This document shows positions 53,355 to 64,000 of a stretch of DNA of 64,000 bases, in pieces. The translations under genes were made by a program, and so were the position numbers. The stretch spans positions 57,241 to 121,240 of the forward strand of contig JARKIF010000095.1 of NCBI GenBank assembly GCA_029378245.1, written 5' to 3'. This stretch comes from Roridomyces roridus. Its lineage: Eukaryota; Basidiomycota; Agaricomycetes; Agaricales; Mycenaceae. Under the pieces are notes generated by a model. It did no database searches. It worked only from the letters and a program-made list of their open reading frames with translations, and had not been told where the DNA came from. How positions within the stretch are numbered: position 1 is the stretch's first letter; each line of letters opens with the position of its first letter.

Positions 53355-54229
53355 ATGAATCAAGGCCAACCTCTCGATGCGGCTCCACCCGCTGCGCCAG
53401 CCGCGTCGCAGAGGCGGAATCCCAGACCACCCAGAAAGACGAATGCAGAAAGGGCTGCGACGGAGCAAGAGCACCTGAACCTCGTCATGACTGCTGCACA
53501 CACTACGATCCGCATACTAGTCCAGAACAACTGCTACGCTGCCGTCTTTGGCAGTCTCGCGTGCAACCTCTACGGTAATAGTCGTTGTCCAAAGGTGAGG
53601 GCCATCCCAATTTCTCTACCTCGCCTCCACTCACCTATAGTCGGTCGAAGGATGCAGACATTCTCGTCTTCCCACCCGCAGGCGTCACCACCGATGCAGA
53701 AGCCATCAAGCGTCTGCTCGTTGCCACTGCCCCGCGCCAATTCTACCTCAAGAACGCTCGCGACCCCGCTGCTACCTACCGCATTCTCTGGTTCCACCTC
53801 CCTCCACGCCGTCGCGAAACCAAAGTCGACATCCTCATCCCCGGAACGAGTGGCATGTCCCTCCCAGTCATCCCAGTCCCTCGCATCCGCTGGGCAAGCG
53901 GCGTCCCTCTCGCCCCTTTCCCATTCATCCTCCTCCACAAACTGAAAGGCTGGGCCGACCACCGCGATGCACCCGAGACTTTTAAACGCGCGAGGCAGGC
54001 TACGGATGCAGCGGATGTGAGGAGGTTGCTCGAGATCACCACCGAGACTCGCGTGCTCGAGATGTTGGCAGAGTGGTGGAAGGACCAGGAGCTGTTTGAT
54101 GAAGCGTTGCAGACCGACTCGGTCGACCGTGTGCGGCAGTATTGTTTGGAGTTTCCAGGTCGTGCGCCACGATGGCGGGCATTGGGATTTGACGTGCCCG
54201 AGTTGACGCCACCGGCCGCCACCCAGTAA
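53355..54229 (+). CDS. nucleotidyltransferase-fold protein
   Basis: Exon 1 is 53355-53594 (MNQGQPLDAAPPAAPA...), intron 53595-53650, exon 2 53651-54229. A low-complexity Pro/Ala leader of about 30 residues is followed by a nucleotidyltransferase-like core. This has a GS motif in AAVFGSLACNLYGNS and, eleven residues on, a DxD in KDADILVFP; a third acidic position could be Asp in TKVDILIPG. The C-terminal half is helical (FILLHKLKGWADH, then ADVRRLLEIT). Such proteins in basidiomycetes are predicted members of the polymerase-beta-like NTase fold; substrate and partner are unknown. The splice joins PK to DADI exactly, supporting the model. It is divergent from the amidase gene, with 117 bp between the start codons. 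Confidence 0.75.
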
Positions 54230-54330
54230 TTTTCTTGAATCCTCTTCTTGTTGTACACCGGGACATTTGTATCTTAGGGAGGTCATAGATAGTGTTGTAC
54301 ATGTATAAACCGTAGTAATATACCATATTT

Positions 54331-56702
54331 CAAGCTTCTTCAGCCGTCTTTTCAGTCTTGTCGCGCAACCCTTGCACATCCTTTTCGTGCCTCCGCTCCA
54401 TCAAGTGCGGCGTCCATCCAGCCGAATTCCATGGCTTCACGTCCGAGCGGTACATTTCGTCCACCTATTCGTACCTCAGCATCGTGACAAAACGGAAAAG
54501 AACACACAAACCTCTTCCAAACTAAGCCCCTTAGTCTCCGGGATACACAGCCAGACATATCCGTACCCTGTCCGAAACTCAGCAAGACGCTCCAGTACAC
54601 CATCTCATTCACGCACCAAACACCAGCATCCCGAAGAAGATGAGCAGAATGAGCGGCCCAATGTCGTTGGCGATCCGGGGAGCAAAGAACCCAAGTAAAA
54701 AGTTCCAGAGCCAATTCGTAGCGCTGCCCAAGGCGATGGCTTTGGGCCGGACGCGGAGTGGAAAGGATTCGCCTAAGTATACCCACCTGAATCGCATTCA
54801 GAATCAGAAACGCTGAAGGAGTGGGTGGCTTACGGCGTAGGTCCCCAGAAAATGGAGAACGACAGGACGTGCAGCACCGCGAACGCAATGAGGACGTCGC
54901 CTCCCGCCTTGTTTCTCTGAGTGAGCAACTCTTTGGCGGTGCCAGTCTGAAAGATCGTCAGAGATGCCTGACAGTGGGTAATTCACTGACAGGCGCCAGG
55001 GTAAAGTGGCCAACAAGCCCGGCCTGAAGAAGATATCGGATTACTTCTAATGAGGAGTGGATGGACATACTATAATCGCGCAGGTGGCTTCCAGAATTGC
55101 TCCAGTAAGGAGAGAGCGACGTCTGCCCCATGTCTTGCTCAAATGAGCGGCCTCCTACGTCCAATATTCCCATAACTCACTTCAATCAAGACCTAGCATT
55201 CATCAGACACGGGGACATTCGATTAAAAACGAGACCTACCAGAGCAGGAATAGTACCCGCAACGGAAACCGCGCCGAGGATCGTCTGGATGACATACGGA
55301 GACAATCTACAGGACAGTCAGCCAACGCATCCGGACTCGCAGAGGACGTACTGTGTGCCCGCACTCTTGAAGAACGTATCACCATAATAATCTGCGCCAA
55401 ATTCAGACGTATGTTCCCGCATCCAGAAAGGAAATACGCACAATAGAAATTCTGCCCATTGAGCTGCTGTATGAACTGCAGCATCATCCCATTAGCCGTC
55501 CGCTTCCATAACCCATTCCGGGCAGAGAAACATTCAAGCCAAGTAGCTTTACCACCCGCGTTCTCCTCGTTGATGGCGTACTGCAGCTCCTCGACGGTCT
55601 CGATCACCACGGGGTCGTCGATGGGCACCCCAGCGAGCTCAGCAACGACGCGGGTGGCTTCTTCCGTTTTGCCGGTTCCAAGAAGATGACGGCTGTTAAC
55701 AAGTTAAGCCGAGGAATTGGAAGTAATAGAGACGGACGGTGACTCTGGGAGGAAGAAGATGCCCGAGAGCAAGGCCAGACCCCAAACCAACTGGAGCCCC
55801 ACAGGAACACGCCAAGACGCAGAGTTGGGCACGGCGTGGGTTGCGAGATCGAGCACGTAGCTCAGGAAGATGCTGGAGAGGAAATTAGTTAATTTTCGAT
55901 TGTGGACCGGGTCGCATACCCAATGATGATTTGAAGCTGATAGAGCACGAGAAGCGTCCCTCGCAGCGCCTTCGGGGCCGTCTCTCCGTTGTAGAGACTA
56001 TTGACAGTGTGAGCTGATCTGCCGCGAGAATGTAATAAAGACGAACGGGACGATAGCTAGCCATCAAATCAGCGCAGGGTCAAATTGAAAAGTGCAGGCA
56101 AATTTACCAGACAAAGCGCCGACACCAAGCCCGGCTATGAAGCGGCCCATAGTAAACTGCACGAGGGAGCGCACGGTCGCCGTTTGGATAGCAACGCCAA
56201 TGGTGAAGATGGCACTCCAGATCAAGAGCGACCCGCGTCTGCCAGCACGATCACTCGTAAAGGCTTGACCCAAAGCGCCACTAAGCCTGGGGTCAGAGGA
56301 CGCCTGGAGCTGACAATGCGGGCCTACACAAATGTACTAAGGGAAGCGTTAAACATCGTCGAAAAGGCAAGCTGAGTAACGTACCCAGCAGACAAGAGTG
56401 ACACGATAATGGATTGGCGGGAGCTGGACAAGAACATCTGTCCGTCCGAGCCCATTTGGCCGAAACGGTCGATGAAATCCGGCATGATGAGACATCCCTG
56501 GAGGCGGAGGTGAGGAACGAGGCTCGAGCATTGGACTCGCCAGGACTTACTGAAATGACTCCAATGTCATAGCTGGCGTAGATATCAGCACTCGACCTGA
56601 GCCCAGTACTCCAAGGCGCACCCAAATAAAAAGCCTGGACATTGCGTTCTACAAGGCCGTCAGAGAATGCGAGGCAACAGCTGGCAGGACGGACGTACGG
56701 TT
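54331..56702 (-). CDS. MFS sugar (hexose) transporter
   Basis: The gene is spread over about ten short exons. Family signatures appear in order: SYDIGVIS in TM1, IMPDFIDRFGQMGSDGQMFL, then DRAGRRGSLLIWSAIFTIGV (the D-R-x-G-R-R loop after TM2), RFIAGLGVGALSG (TM4), the central loop NAGGKATWLECFSARNGLWK, QFIQQLNGQNFYCAYF (QQLxGQNF of TM7), GESFPLRVRPKAIALGSATN (PES/PLRxR loop) and the C-terminal PETKGLSLEEVDEMY. The stop is TGA at 54331-54333. The family imports monosaccharides by proton symport across the plasma membrane. The first exon is uncertain: the stretch just before SYDIG is unlike the family, and no convincing start was found, so the upper boundary is approximate. Confidence 0.85.
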
Positions 56703-56719
56703 TCAAGCGTCAACTGGCC

Positions 56720-58190
56720 TGTGCACGCTCACCTCCTACTCCAAAGTCAGTCAAGCGACGACAAAATGCAAGGAAACAAACCAAAAGCGATGAATGTAGC
56801 AAGCAAAATGGCTCTTCTGTTCGTCGGCACTGCTCTTATAGATATGCCACCGGCTGGAAGTGCTCCTGCCATCGTTGGTGAAGTAGAGACGTTGAGGGAA
56901 AGAGAGGAGCTCGTGGGGACCAGTGGGAATGAACGAGTTCAGCTCCCTCGGATGACACAAATTCCGTGGTGGAAGGCAAGTATTTCGAGGAAGAACATCG
57001 CACGCGTCCGCAGAGCCGACAAAAAGGCGGCTTCGGAATGTCGGGCATTCATTCAGAGCTCAGATACGCAGAAGCGAGCGTCCCAAGCTCGTTTCCACTG
57101 CGAATACAATGACGTGGGTGGGGTCTCAAAAATGCGTTCCGACAACGAAGGGGATAGGACTCGGAGAAGCGGCATTGACCAAGGAGATCGCAAAACATGT
57201 CCTTGTGGCCGGACAGCAAGAGTTGACGGAAAAGAGCGTGCCAATTCAAGTGGGTGGACGAGGGGTGGACGAGGGCAAAACACTTCGTGGATTCCGAGGT
57301 TTCGGACGGGCCGAAGATGGTTCCGGAACCTGATTGATAGGTCTCGCTCCAGCCGAAACCGGCATAAATTACCATATATGGCAATTTCAATCAGGTTTCT
57401 GCCAGCTGCATGCAAAATCGTAGGCCATCAGGAATCCGACAGCTGTGGAGCTCGGGAGAGCTCGGGTGGTGCCGCCACGAGCTGCCACGAGCTCCAACAC
57501 TACTCGGAGCTGCACGGCACACCTGGCAAGCGGAATTAGAGTGGGTTTGGAGCAAGCCGGACCTTCCAGCTCCACAGCTGTCGCGTTTTTGATGGCCTAG
57601 GATTTTGCATTTAGCGGGCAAAGCCGAAACCTCATCACTGGTTTCGGAACCATCTTTGGGCCGGCCGACACCCGGCAATCGCCCATGTGAAAGGCGATTC
57701 CGATTCGCTCGATTCGGACTCGAGGCTGTGCGAAGGTGCGTGAGTGGGGCACGTGATGCTGTTCAACTCATTGTTGAACTTCATGTCCGTGGACCACTGC
57801 ATTTTCAGATTCCAACAATTTGGTTTGGTCTTCTGCCGACTATTGCGTCGCTCATAAAATACTCTACTGTCCAACAATGCGAAGTTCAACGTTCGAAAGG
57901 CAAATTCAACGCCGACTGCCAATAGACCGACACGCAGTAAGTAGTATCTGCCTAGATCTTGTTGCCGGAGGGGCGGGTTCCCTGGCCAGCTTCACGATGA
58001 GGGTCCGTCACCCCAAGTCTTCAACATATCGTCTAAGGACCAAGACATTGACCACATCCCCAACGGACTCTGTGGCTTGGATCTCGACTTAGCTTGAAGG
58101 CAGACACGACTAGAAGAACCCGGTCGACGTTGCCGATATCATGACACACTCAGACTGTGAGTCCGTCGATAAGCGTCGATTTCTTCTTTT
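56720..58190. other. intergenic with inverted-repeat element, no gene supported
   Basis: Small ORFs here lack protein-like features. The main structure is the inverted repeat at 57308-57662. The 56.7-57.3 kb part may contain 5' sequence of the sugar transporter gene. Confidence 0.4.
57308..57662. repeat. 355-bp inverted-repeat (MITE-like) element
   Basis: The left arm (from GGGCCGAAGATGGTTCCGGAACC through CATGCAAAATCGTAGGCCATCA and GACAGCTGTGGAGCT, 57308-57452) pairs with the right arm read backwards, 57662-57560, which holds the same blocks in complement with scattered mismatches. The centre carries short GAGCTC-type repeats (about 57450-57520). There is no coding capacity. The left arm has about 45 bp that the right arm lacks. 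Confidence 0.65.
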
Positions 58191-58193
58191 GCC

Positions 58194-59390
58194 ATGGACG
58201 CCAGGAGCAAGAAATCAAATGACATCAGCAAATTGGCAAAGCCAACAGTAATCAACAAAACCACCTTGTCCTGGACTATCACCATGTTTCAAGTGGAAAT
58301 CCACTCTTTCGACGACTACACCTTGCCCAAGTCGATATCCGACATATATCAACTGCTAGAGCACGCCCAACCCGAAGACGAGTTGAACCTCCCGGGGGAT
58401 ATCTACGAATTGGCCTCACACACCGGCTGGAGCAGTCAACTCGGCTCTGCGCTGTGAATCTCCAACTTGACCTTTTGTGCAAGGTTTCATCAAGATTTTG
58501 GGCTCCATTTCTTCGAGCGATAGAATTAATCTGTGCGTTTTGACTTGGATTTCTGTCATGGGCTCAATTGTACTTTTAGATCTCATAAACCATTTGTTCG
58601 AGCATGTAACACGCAGCTCAAGGACGAGCTCGACGGAGTTACAGAGTTGATGGCTCGCTACGTCGTGCAAGACTTTGTCCAAGGCTCTTCCGAGTCTCAG
58701 GACGTACACGGCGAACCAATTGAAGCTGCAAGTCCTTCGGACGACGCTTCCGACGAGACTTCAGAAGACGATACTTCTTCCTCTGATTCTCAGCCATCCA
58801 AGTCATCCATCGATGTTTCGCTAGAAGGACATGTGCTACCTGGTAAAGGGAAGCATACAAACGCGGTTGTTCCGCTCCTTTGTCTTGCAGATGGTCAGAA
58901 CATCTTGGATCTCATGATAAGCCTCGCTTGCCAACGTTTTGTCTGGGGAATCTCCGAGCCAGCGATCGGCTTTGCTCTATCTTCCTCTGCCCCAGTTATG
59001 GAACTCGTAGTCTCATGGTTGGATCCGTCGACGGTAAGGGTTACCAATCTGCACATTTATCTATGTAATTCACCGTAACGTTCAGCGCATTCTTCACATA
59101 ACTCACGACATCGGCCGTCCCACAATTGGCTCCTTTGATTTCACGGCTCTTCCCTCCATCCTCCGCTTTTCCAAATTTGTTCTCGGGCTTTCGCCGAGTA
59201 TTGCCAGTATTGTGCAAGCTGCTTCCCGGTCTTGCGAGAAGAACAAGCTCAATTGGAGAGCAGACGGTCCACAATTCGATGGAGATCTGACTAGCACGGA
59301 ACGGGTGACTCGATGGGTCTACGACATTCAAAATGAGCCGCACACGGATGAAGTACTGGAGTGCCATCCGTCCTCGGATTCGGCTGCGTA
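58194..59390 (+). CDS. hypothetical protein, Agaricomycete orphan family
   Basis: The likely start is the ATG at 58194 (MDARSKKSNDISKLAKPTVI). Plausible introns end at about 58478, 58580 and 59084, each joining frames (for example LSHKPFVRACNTQLKD after an acceptor TTTTAG). A Ser/Asp-rich acidic linker (SPSDDASDETSEDDTSSSDS) is followed by a globular part (VPLLCLADGQNILDLMISLA; LSSSAPVMELVVSWLDPSTV; RILHITHDIGRPTIGSFDF; LRFSKFVLGLSPSIASIVQA). It ends at 59390. This type of protein is common in mushrooms with no assigned function. It has no membrane segment or signal peptide. Confidence 0.55.
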
Positions 59391-59743
59391 ACCACTTCAA
59401 TTTTACGCCATGTCTTCTTCCCTCACTATTTCTTCTCAGTCCCACCCCGATCCTTGGCGAAGAGGCCACCAATGGCCTCCACTTCAGAGTCTCGACCGAA
59501 TCGAGTGTCAGTGAGAGCATCGGACCAGATCCTCAGAGCCAAGATGAAAATTCGGTCTCTGATCCAGCCGAAGCTCTAGCACGCCGTTCATGCGAACTCC
59601 CGTGCGTTTTCTTTTCACGCTGAAGGAGTCGTCATCTTTGACTCCGCCTTATAAAGGCCCCCACCACCCCTCGACGACGATGCGCCGCCCAGTCCTTTGC
59701 TCTCGACCGGCGTTCTCGCTCTATTTTTCTCTTTGAGCATCCT

Positions 59744-61060
59744 GTGAAAAGGTTCAAAGAGGAAGCGGAGGAAATCAACGACAAGATGAAGTCGTACACC
59801 ACGATGGCTTCTTTCGCATGGTTCCCGCCTTCGGTTCAGGTTCGTAATCCTTGCTCCGCAGATATCTCTTTTTTGAATGGACCCAAGGATCCATTACCGA
59901 ACCTCGTCGACGCGCCGCTTCCTCAGAAGAGTGCTTTGCTTCAAGTGGCTCAACAGTCTCAGTCGCTGCTCGAGCCAGAGCATGAAAATATCGTTCGCCG
60001 GCAGATATTTCTTCTCTTCTACGCGTCGGCGCCTGCCGAGACTCGAGTTTACGAGGATGACAATCGTAATGAATGGAATGCTCTTCTTCTCGGTTTCTAC
60101 ACCCAGAAGGAAGAAATTGTCTCACCAACTGTTCGGTGCGTGGCTGTTTCCTTGCACGGACCAATGCAAGACCAATGATAACATTCTGCGGCAGTTTTGA
60201 ACAAACCGTCCCTTTCAGTAAAAACATATTGGCCGAAGAGACCGATCCAGACGAGCTCTCGGCTGTTTTGGGGCGAGAAGTCTATTCGAACATCAAATTC
60301 TGCCTCGCGAGTACAATGACCGTTGAAGCATTCGACGTTTGGTCGGATGTGTACAGGGATGCGGGTAAAGCTCACGATCAGGCATATTATCTGCTGCGCT
60401 CGTATATGGACTATTGCAGCTCCCCCAAGCAACGACGAAAACTCCAACTAGATATTCGGTGCCGTTCTTGTCTGGAACACTAACACGGAATGTGCGACGC
60501 CATCTGCTTTTTCACCGTCCTCGTACCTCCTTCGATCCAGTCGGCTGAACTGAATACAATTCTCTAACAGACTCGAAGATGGATCCCAAAAGCAAGCAAG
60601 TTCTGTTTCCACATTTCATTGTCGTGCACAAGAAACCAGACGATACGGATACGCAAGCCAAGGCTATGAATCGCGGACGGGCGCACCTGATTTCCTTGAT
60701 TGCCTTCTATGCTGCTCTTGGAATCGTAGATCGCTCGTTTTATGCCTTTGTTACCAGTGGTCCCAAGGGTATACTGCTCATGGGCTGGAAGTCAACCCAG
60801 TTTGAGGTACACTTGAAATATATTTGCAGGTTCACATCTCATAATTCCACAACTCGCAGCGCACCTACGTATTCGAAAAGAATATCATCAACGTTGACAT
60901 TCGTCAACCGAGTGAGGCGTATCGGTTTGCGGTCTTCTTGCTACGTCTTCGAGAAGAGCAAGCGGATTTGATGAGACGAGTGCAGAGTGCGCTTGAGGCT
61001 GGGGCGCATACACGGTCAGAGTTCCTTGGCTGGCGGGCTCGGAAGGAGGCAGACGCATAA
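59744..61060 (+). CDS. hypothetical protein, Agaricomycete orphan family
   Basis: The visible blocks are VRRQIFLLFYASAPAETRVYEDDNR region (59744-60140), EETDPDELSAVLGREVYSNI with AFDVWSDVYRDAGKAHDQAY (about 60220-60480), MDPKSKQVLFPHFIVVHKKP (from 60579) and a last exon TYVFEKNIINVDIRQPSEAY, FAVFLLRLREEQADLMRRVQ, ending KEADA at 61060. The last block matches a C-terminal pattern frequent in Agaricomycete orphan proteins ('D.R.P..AY.FA..LLRLR'). Exon borders between the blocks are GT...AG but not all verified in phase. A start upstream of 59744 is possible. It lies in tandem with the gene at 58194-59390. Confidence 0.5.
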
Positions 61061-61240
61061 AACTGGACATTCAATGACAATAGCTTTTGGTTGAAATTTC
61101 AGGGTGCATCACATTTGTTCGCTTCTGAATGGGTATCGACTCGAATTTCGTTCCTTCAACTCAGAGCCCCAGAAACCAAGTGAATGCCGTCCTTTCGGAC
61201 TGAACCTAAATACAGAATACATAAAATATATACACCATGC

Positions 61241-63300
61241 TCAACTCCTCGGCTGATGATACGCAAAAAACCCTATCGTAACCACACAAACCGAAATACT
61301 CCACACAAACCCACCAATCCAAACACCCCCAGCCGAATCCCTCAGCTCCGCATCCGTCTTGAACACCGGAGCCCAACCAACGTGCATTTCCATAGACAAC
61401 CCGTTGGTTTGACACCAGCAGTTCTGGAACGCGCCAATGTCCTCGAGCACGGTGGACGCGATGATCCAACCGGCGTTGCAGATAGCCAGTCCTTTGCCGG
61501 AGAGCCGGAGGAGGACTGCGAACGCGCCGAGCGTGAAAGATACAGGTTTGGAAGGGTCCTGCTCGAGGCGATGCATGTACGTGTGCGAAGCGAGGTGTGC
61601 GAGGACGAGGAGGATCCACGAGACGGTTGCTGCGACACTGTAGAGGAGGTAGCTGCCTGAACGGCAGCCCAGACCCACTGGAGTTGTTAAGTATGCCACG
61701 AAAATCGCGGCGCCTGCTGTTCCCCATTGGAGGAATAAACCGATAAAGGCGGCGCCGAGCATATGGTGGATCGTCGTGGCGGAGATATCTTTCCGCCCTT
61801 CGAACGCAACCAAATCTTGTTGGGGCGCGAGGTCGCAGATTGCGGCGGCCTCTTCGGGGGTCAACGGGATCGGCGCGTTGCGCTGGAACTTGCTGAGCGC
61901 AGAGTCGAAACCACTATGTACATGTTTGGTGAATGCAGACCAGGTGAAGATGCGAGCGTAGTTGAAAATGGGTCCCTCCCTCCTTTCATCGCCGCGAATG
62001 TCGAAGCCCCACCACGTCGGAGCGGGAACAGGCTGTGAATGGGAGGGGTTGTGGTCTTTTTCAACTGCCAATTGGGCACTATCCGCCGAAGTTGACTGGT
62101 CGACCCTTGGGGTTTGGGCAGACGCAAATATAAATCTGCATCCGGACACAAGCCTGTTTGGTGCACGAAATCGTCGCGGTCGCGCGCTGGGATGACCTTG
62201 TTGTCGGTCAAGGCCTCTTTGATACAACCAGCCTTGTCCTGCGATCCGACTTGAAACATAACTACGAATTTATGAGTACCAAAAGAGGATGCGAGAATGG
62301 AGCATACCCGTAGACAACGGGGAACCTGTGCAATTGTTAGGAAGCGGAAACAAGCAAGTTGAAACGTACATCCAAGTCCACAGTGTGCTCGATGCAAACT
62401 GATTACCGACTTCAGGGCTGCCCAACGAATCGTGGACGGCCCCAATGAAAGAAAACAAATAAGCCAAGGCCGCCATGAGAACTAAAAGATTAGTCGAGTG
62501 TAAACAACGAAAATTTGTCTCACCTTGCGCTAGAAACGAATACGTGAACCCACGACGAGTGTTTTTAAGATCTTTGTGAGCAATTTTCCAAAAGTTCTTG
62601 CGATCTCGGTCGTTGATGATGAGCAGGCTAGCGAGCTCGCCATCTCGCTGATTCGCACGCATCGGACACTGCTGAACCTCAACGAGGATAAAGCAGCTTG
62701 GGTCGAGCCTGTCTTGAATGTATCCGTACGTATCTTGACGTGTGTTCTTCAGCGCCCTTTCTTTGAGGTGTCGGAATTTACGGAAGGTGAACCATCGGTT
62801 GAAGGCCGTCAGAGCGAGCGAGTATGTAGCCAACACGGGGCTTCCGACGGCCAGACAGCCGCTGAGCAAGTTCATCCAGCCCTTGGCTTCGAAGGGCAGT
62901 TGGGCGATAAGGGCTAGCCATGGTAGCAACCACGTAGTCATGATAACCGCCGAGGTGGTGAAATCGACACTCTAAGCCAAGTCAGGCCAAGAAATCCCTC
63001 CAAAGTAGGAACTCACCTGCTTTATCACATTATTTCCACAGGTTTCATACACACTTGAGCTGTGATACCCCAAACGTCGCTCGTGATGTTGGCGCCCGCA
63101 GGACAGGTGGCAGAGTTGCCAGAGAGATCGACGAGCCCGGAGGAACTGCAATTGAACTTGGCTGCGCAGGCAGTCTGCCAGTCTGGCACGAGCGTCGTAC
63201 CGAGGGAGTTGCCCATGAGTCGAGAGGATTGAAGCCGAGAATGACCTGGTTTATATTGGCCAAAGATAGTAACAATGGCTGTAAAGCGTCTATCTCTCAA
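61241..63300 (-). CDS. hypothetical multi-pass membrane protein
   Basis: The N-terminal exon (about 63300-63040) encodes a lumenal or extracellular part with several Cys and Asn (CAAKFNCSSSGLVDLSGNSATC). The next exon (about 62970-62340) starts with a transmembrane helix (TTWLLPWLALIAQLPF), has a second (GCLAVGSPVLATYSLALTAF) and later STNLLVLMAALAYLFSFIGA. The last exons, from about 62300 down to 61241, hold a cytosolic part (TPEEAAAICDLAPQQDLVAF) and four or five helices (GAAFIGLFLQWGTAGAAIFV; LLYSVAATVSWILLVLAHLA; GAFAVLLRLSGKGLAICNAG; GGFVWSISVCVVTIGFFAY). The splice joining the first and second exons has an awkward phase near 63055. The layout fits a family of Agaricomycete membrane proteins of unknown function. 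Confidence 0.6.
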
Positions 63301-63537
63301 ATGCTGGAAAGCTGTTGTGATTGCCGCTCCCAGCTACAAACCCGAGAAGACCATCCACTGGGAAGTAAACCCGTTACCCGCCCGATTCAGACTGGAAGAT
63401 AGTGGCGCACAATTCCCGGATTCTGTTACATGTACCGAAGTCATCCCGATCAGAATGCCAAGAACAGAGCTGGGATTCCCGAAAGCGAAACTCTGGAGAC
63501 TACTGTGACTACAGGTGGGGAATATAAATCCTCCAAT

Positions 63538-64000
63538 CTACGTCCCTGAATGCAGATGATGGAAGAAATCGTAACTCGGCAAAGGGAAGTGTGATAGAAA
63601 CAAGCGTGCAATGATGTATGTAAAAAGAAGAGGAAGGAGGAAGAAATTGGGGCAATTGTGTATCCTAATAGGTCTCTCAGATTTGAAGATAAAGCAGGGG
63701 ATCATACAGAGGAAGGTCCAAGGTATGTGGAGAACCACCACGGAGGACACCCCCCAGAGCACTCGTTCCGCGCTTGTGGGGAAGACATCTTGCCCCAGTG
63801 CGGCCCAGTGTATACAAGCGAAAACTGTCCCACTGAGAGGTGGCATCCAGACACCAAGGTGGTCAATCAAGCCGGGAATCGGAGAGGACCAGAAATCGGG
63901 GACCGAGGTAAGCCCCTCTTGATTGAAGTCATCATCGCCCTCCTGATGTCCGAAAAGGACCATGGCGGAATGAATAGGGAATTTTTGTGGCGGGGGAGTT
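63538..64000 (-). CDS. membrane protein, C-terminal part (cut by window edge)
   Basis: The frame is open from the window edge to the stop at 63538. The sequence has a soluble part (FWSSPIPGLIDHLGVWMPPL), then FACIHWAALGQDVFPTSAERVLWGVSSVVV and two hydrophobic helices (SSVVVLHIPWTFLCMIPCFI; FFLLPLLFTYIIARLFLSHF), ending in SYDFFHHLHSGT. The closing pattern 'LPLLFTYIIARLFL ... ' is typical of the last helix of a large Agaricomycete multi-pass membrane family in which 'GxxHCLAW' precedes the helices. Here that position reads ACIHWAAL. Function is unknown. It lies upstream of, and in the same orientation as, the membrane protein gene at 61241-63300. Confidence 0.55.
   Translation of the reverse strand, partial: TPPPQKFPIHSAMVLFGHQEGDDDFNQEGLTSVPDFWSSPIPGLIDHLGVWMPPLSGTVFACIHWAALGQDVFPTSAERVLWGVSSVVVLHIPWTFLCMIPCFIFKSERPIRIHNCPNFFLLPLLFTYIIARLFLSHFPLPSYDFFHHLHSGT

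Overview
The window looks like nuclear DNA of an Agaricomycete (mushroom-type basidiomycete). Genes are split by many short introns of about 45-60 bp with GT...AG borders. The recognisable families (BTB/POZ, F-box/LRR-like, HNH_2-like and Agaricomycete-only orphan families) are typical of this class. There is a U6 snRNA and a clear NAT10/KRE33 orthologue. No operons, Shine-Dalgarno sites or CRISPR arrays were seen.

Layout. 1-9.3 kb is gene-poor: a 3' gene fragment at the left edge, a 1.57-kb Tc1/mariner-like element with about 308-bp inverted termini flanked by TA (3159-4723), one poorly resolved orphan gene (about 5.0-6.7 kb) and eroded repeats. 9.37-21.28 kb is a DIRS/Ngaro-type tyrosine-recombinase retroelement on the minus strand: a spliced gag with CCHC and CCCH fingers, RT, RNase H, and a recombinase ORF. 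A second element of 6913 bp (11141-18053) sits inside its RT-RNase H ORF, with 432-bp inverted termini and a 7-bp target-site duplication (GGCGGAC). The insert carries an integrase-like DDE transposase gene, a Cys-rich companion gene and, divergent from the transposase, a complete BTB/POZ gene. This nested element is the most interesting object in the window.

21.3-33.9 kb is again repeat-rich: an interleaved perfect inverted repeat (22315-22448), a few orphan genes, tRNA-like sequences, a 345-bp MITE-like element and a CpG-depleted block (about 26.05-26.93 kb). 34.0-64.0 kb is mostly genes: a 3-hydroxyisobutyrate-dehydrogenase-type oxidoreductase, NAT10/KRE33 (18S rRNA/tRNA cytidine acetyltransferase), two paralogous F-box genes in opposite orientation around a LINE fragment, an RWD-domain gene, an orphan gene, a tandem array of an F-box-like gene and HNH-like genes, U6 snRNA, a NIT2/NIT3-type omega-amidase, a nucleotidyltransferase-fold protein, an MFS sugar transporter, two orphan genes and two multi-pass membrane proteins (the last cut by the window edge).

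The host genes are unrelated housekeeping and lineage-specific genes and form no pathway. The transposon genes do work together: gag, RT/RH and YR for the retroelement, and integrase plus companion, with BTB as cargo or accessory, for the insert. Several single-base frameshifts, including one in the normally essential NAT10 gene, suggest that the assembly may contain indel errors. Frameshift-based pseudogene calls here should be read with that in mind. All exon borders are my own reading of splice sites and reading frames; no database search was possible.
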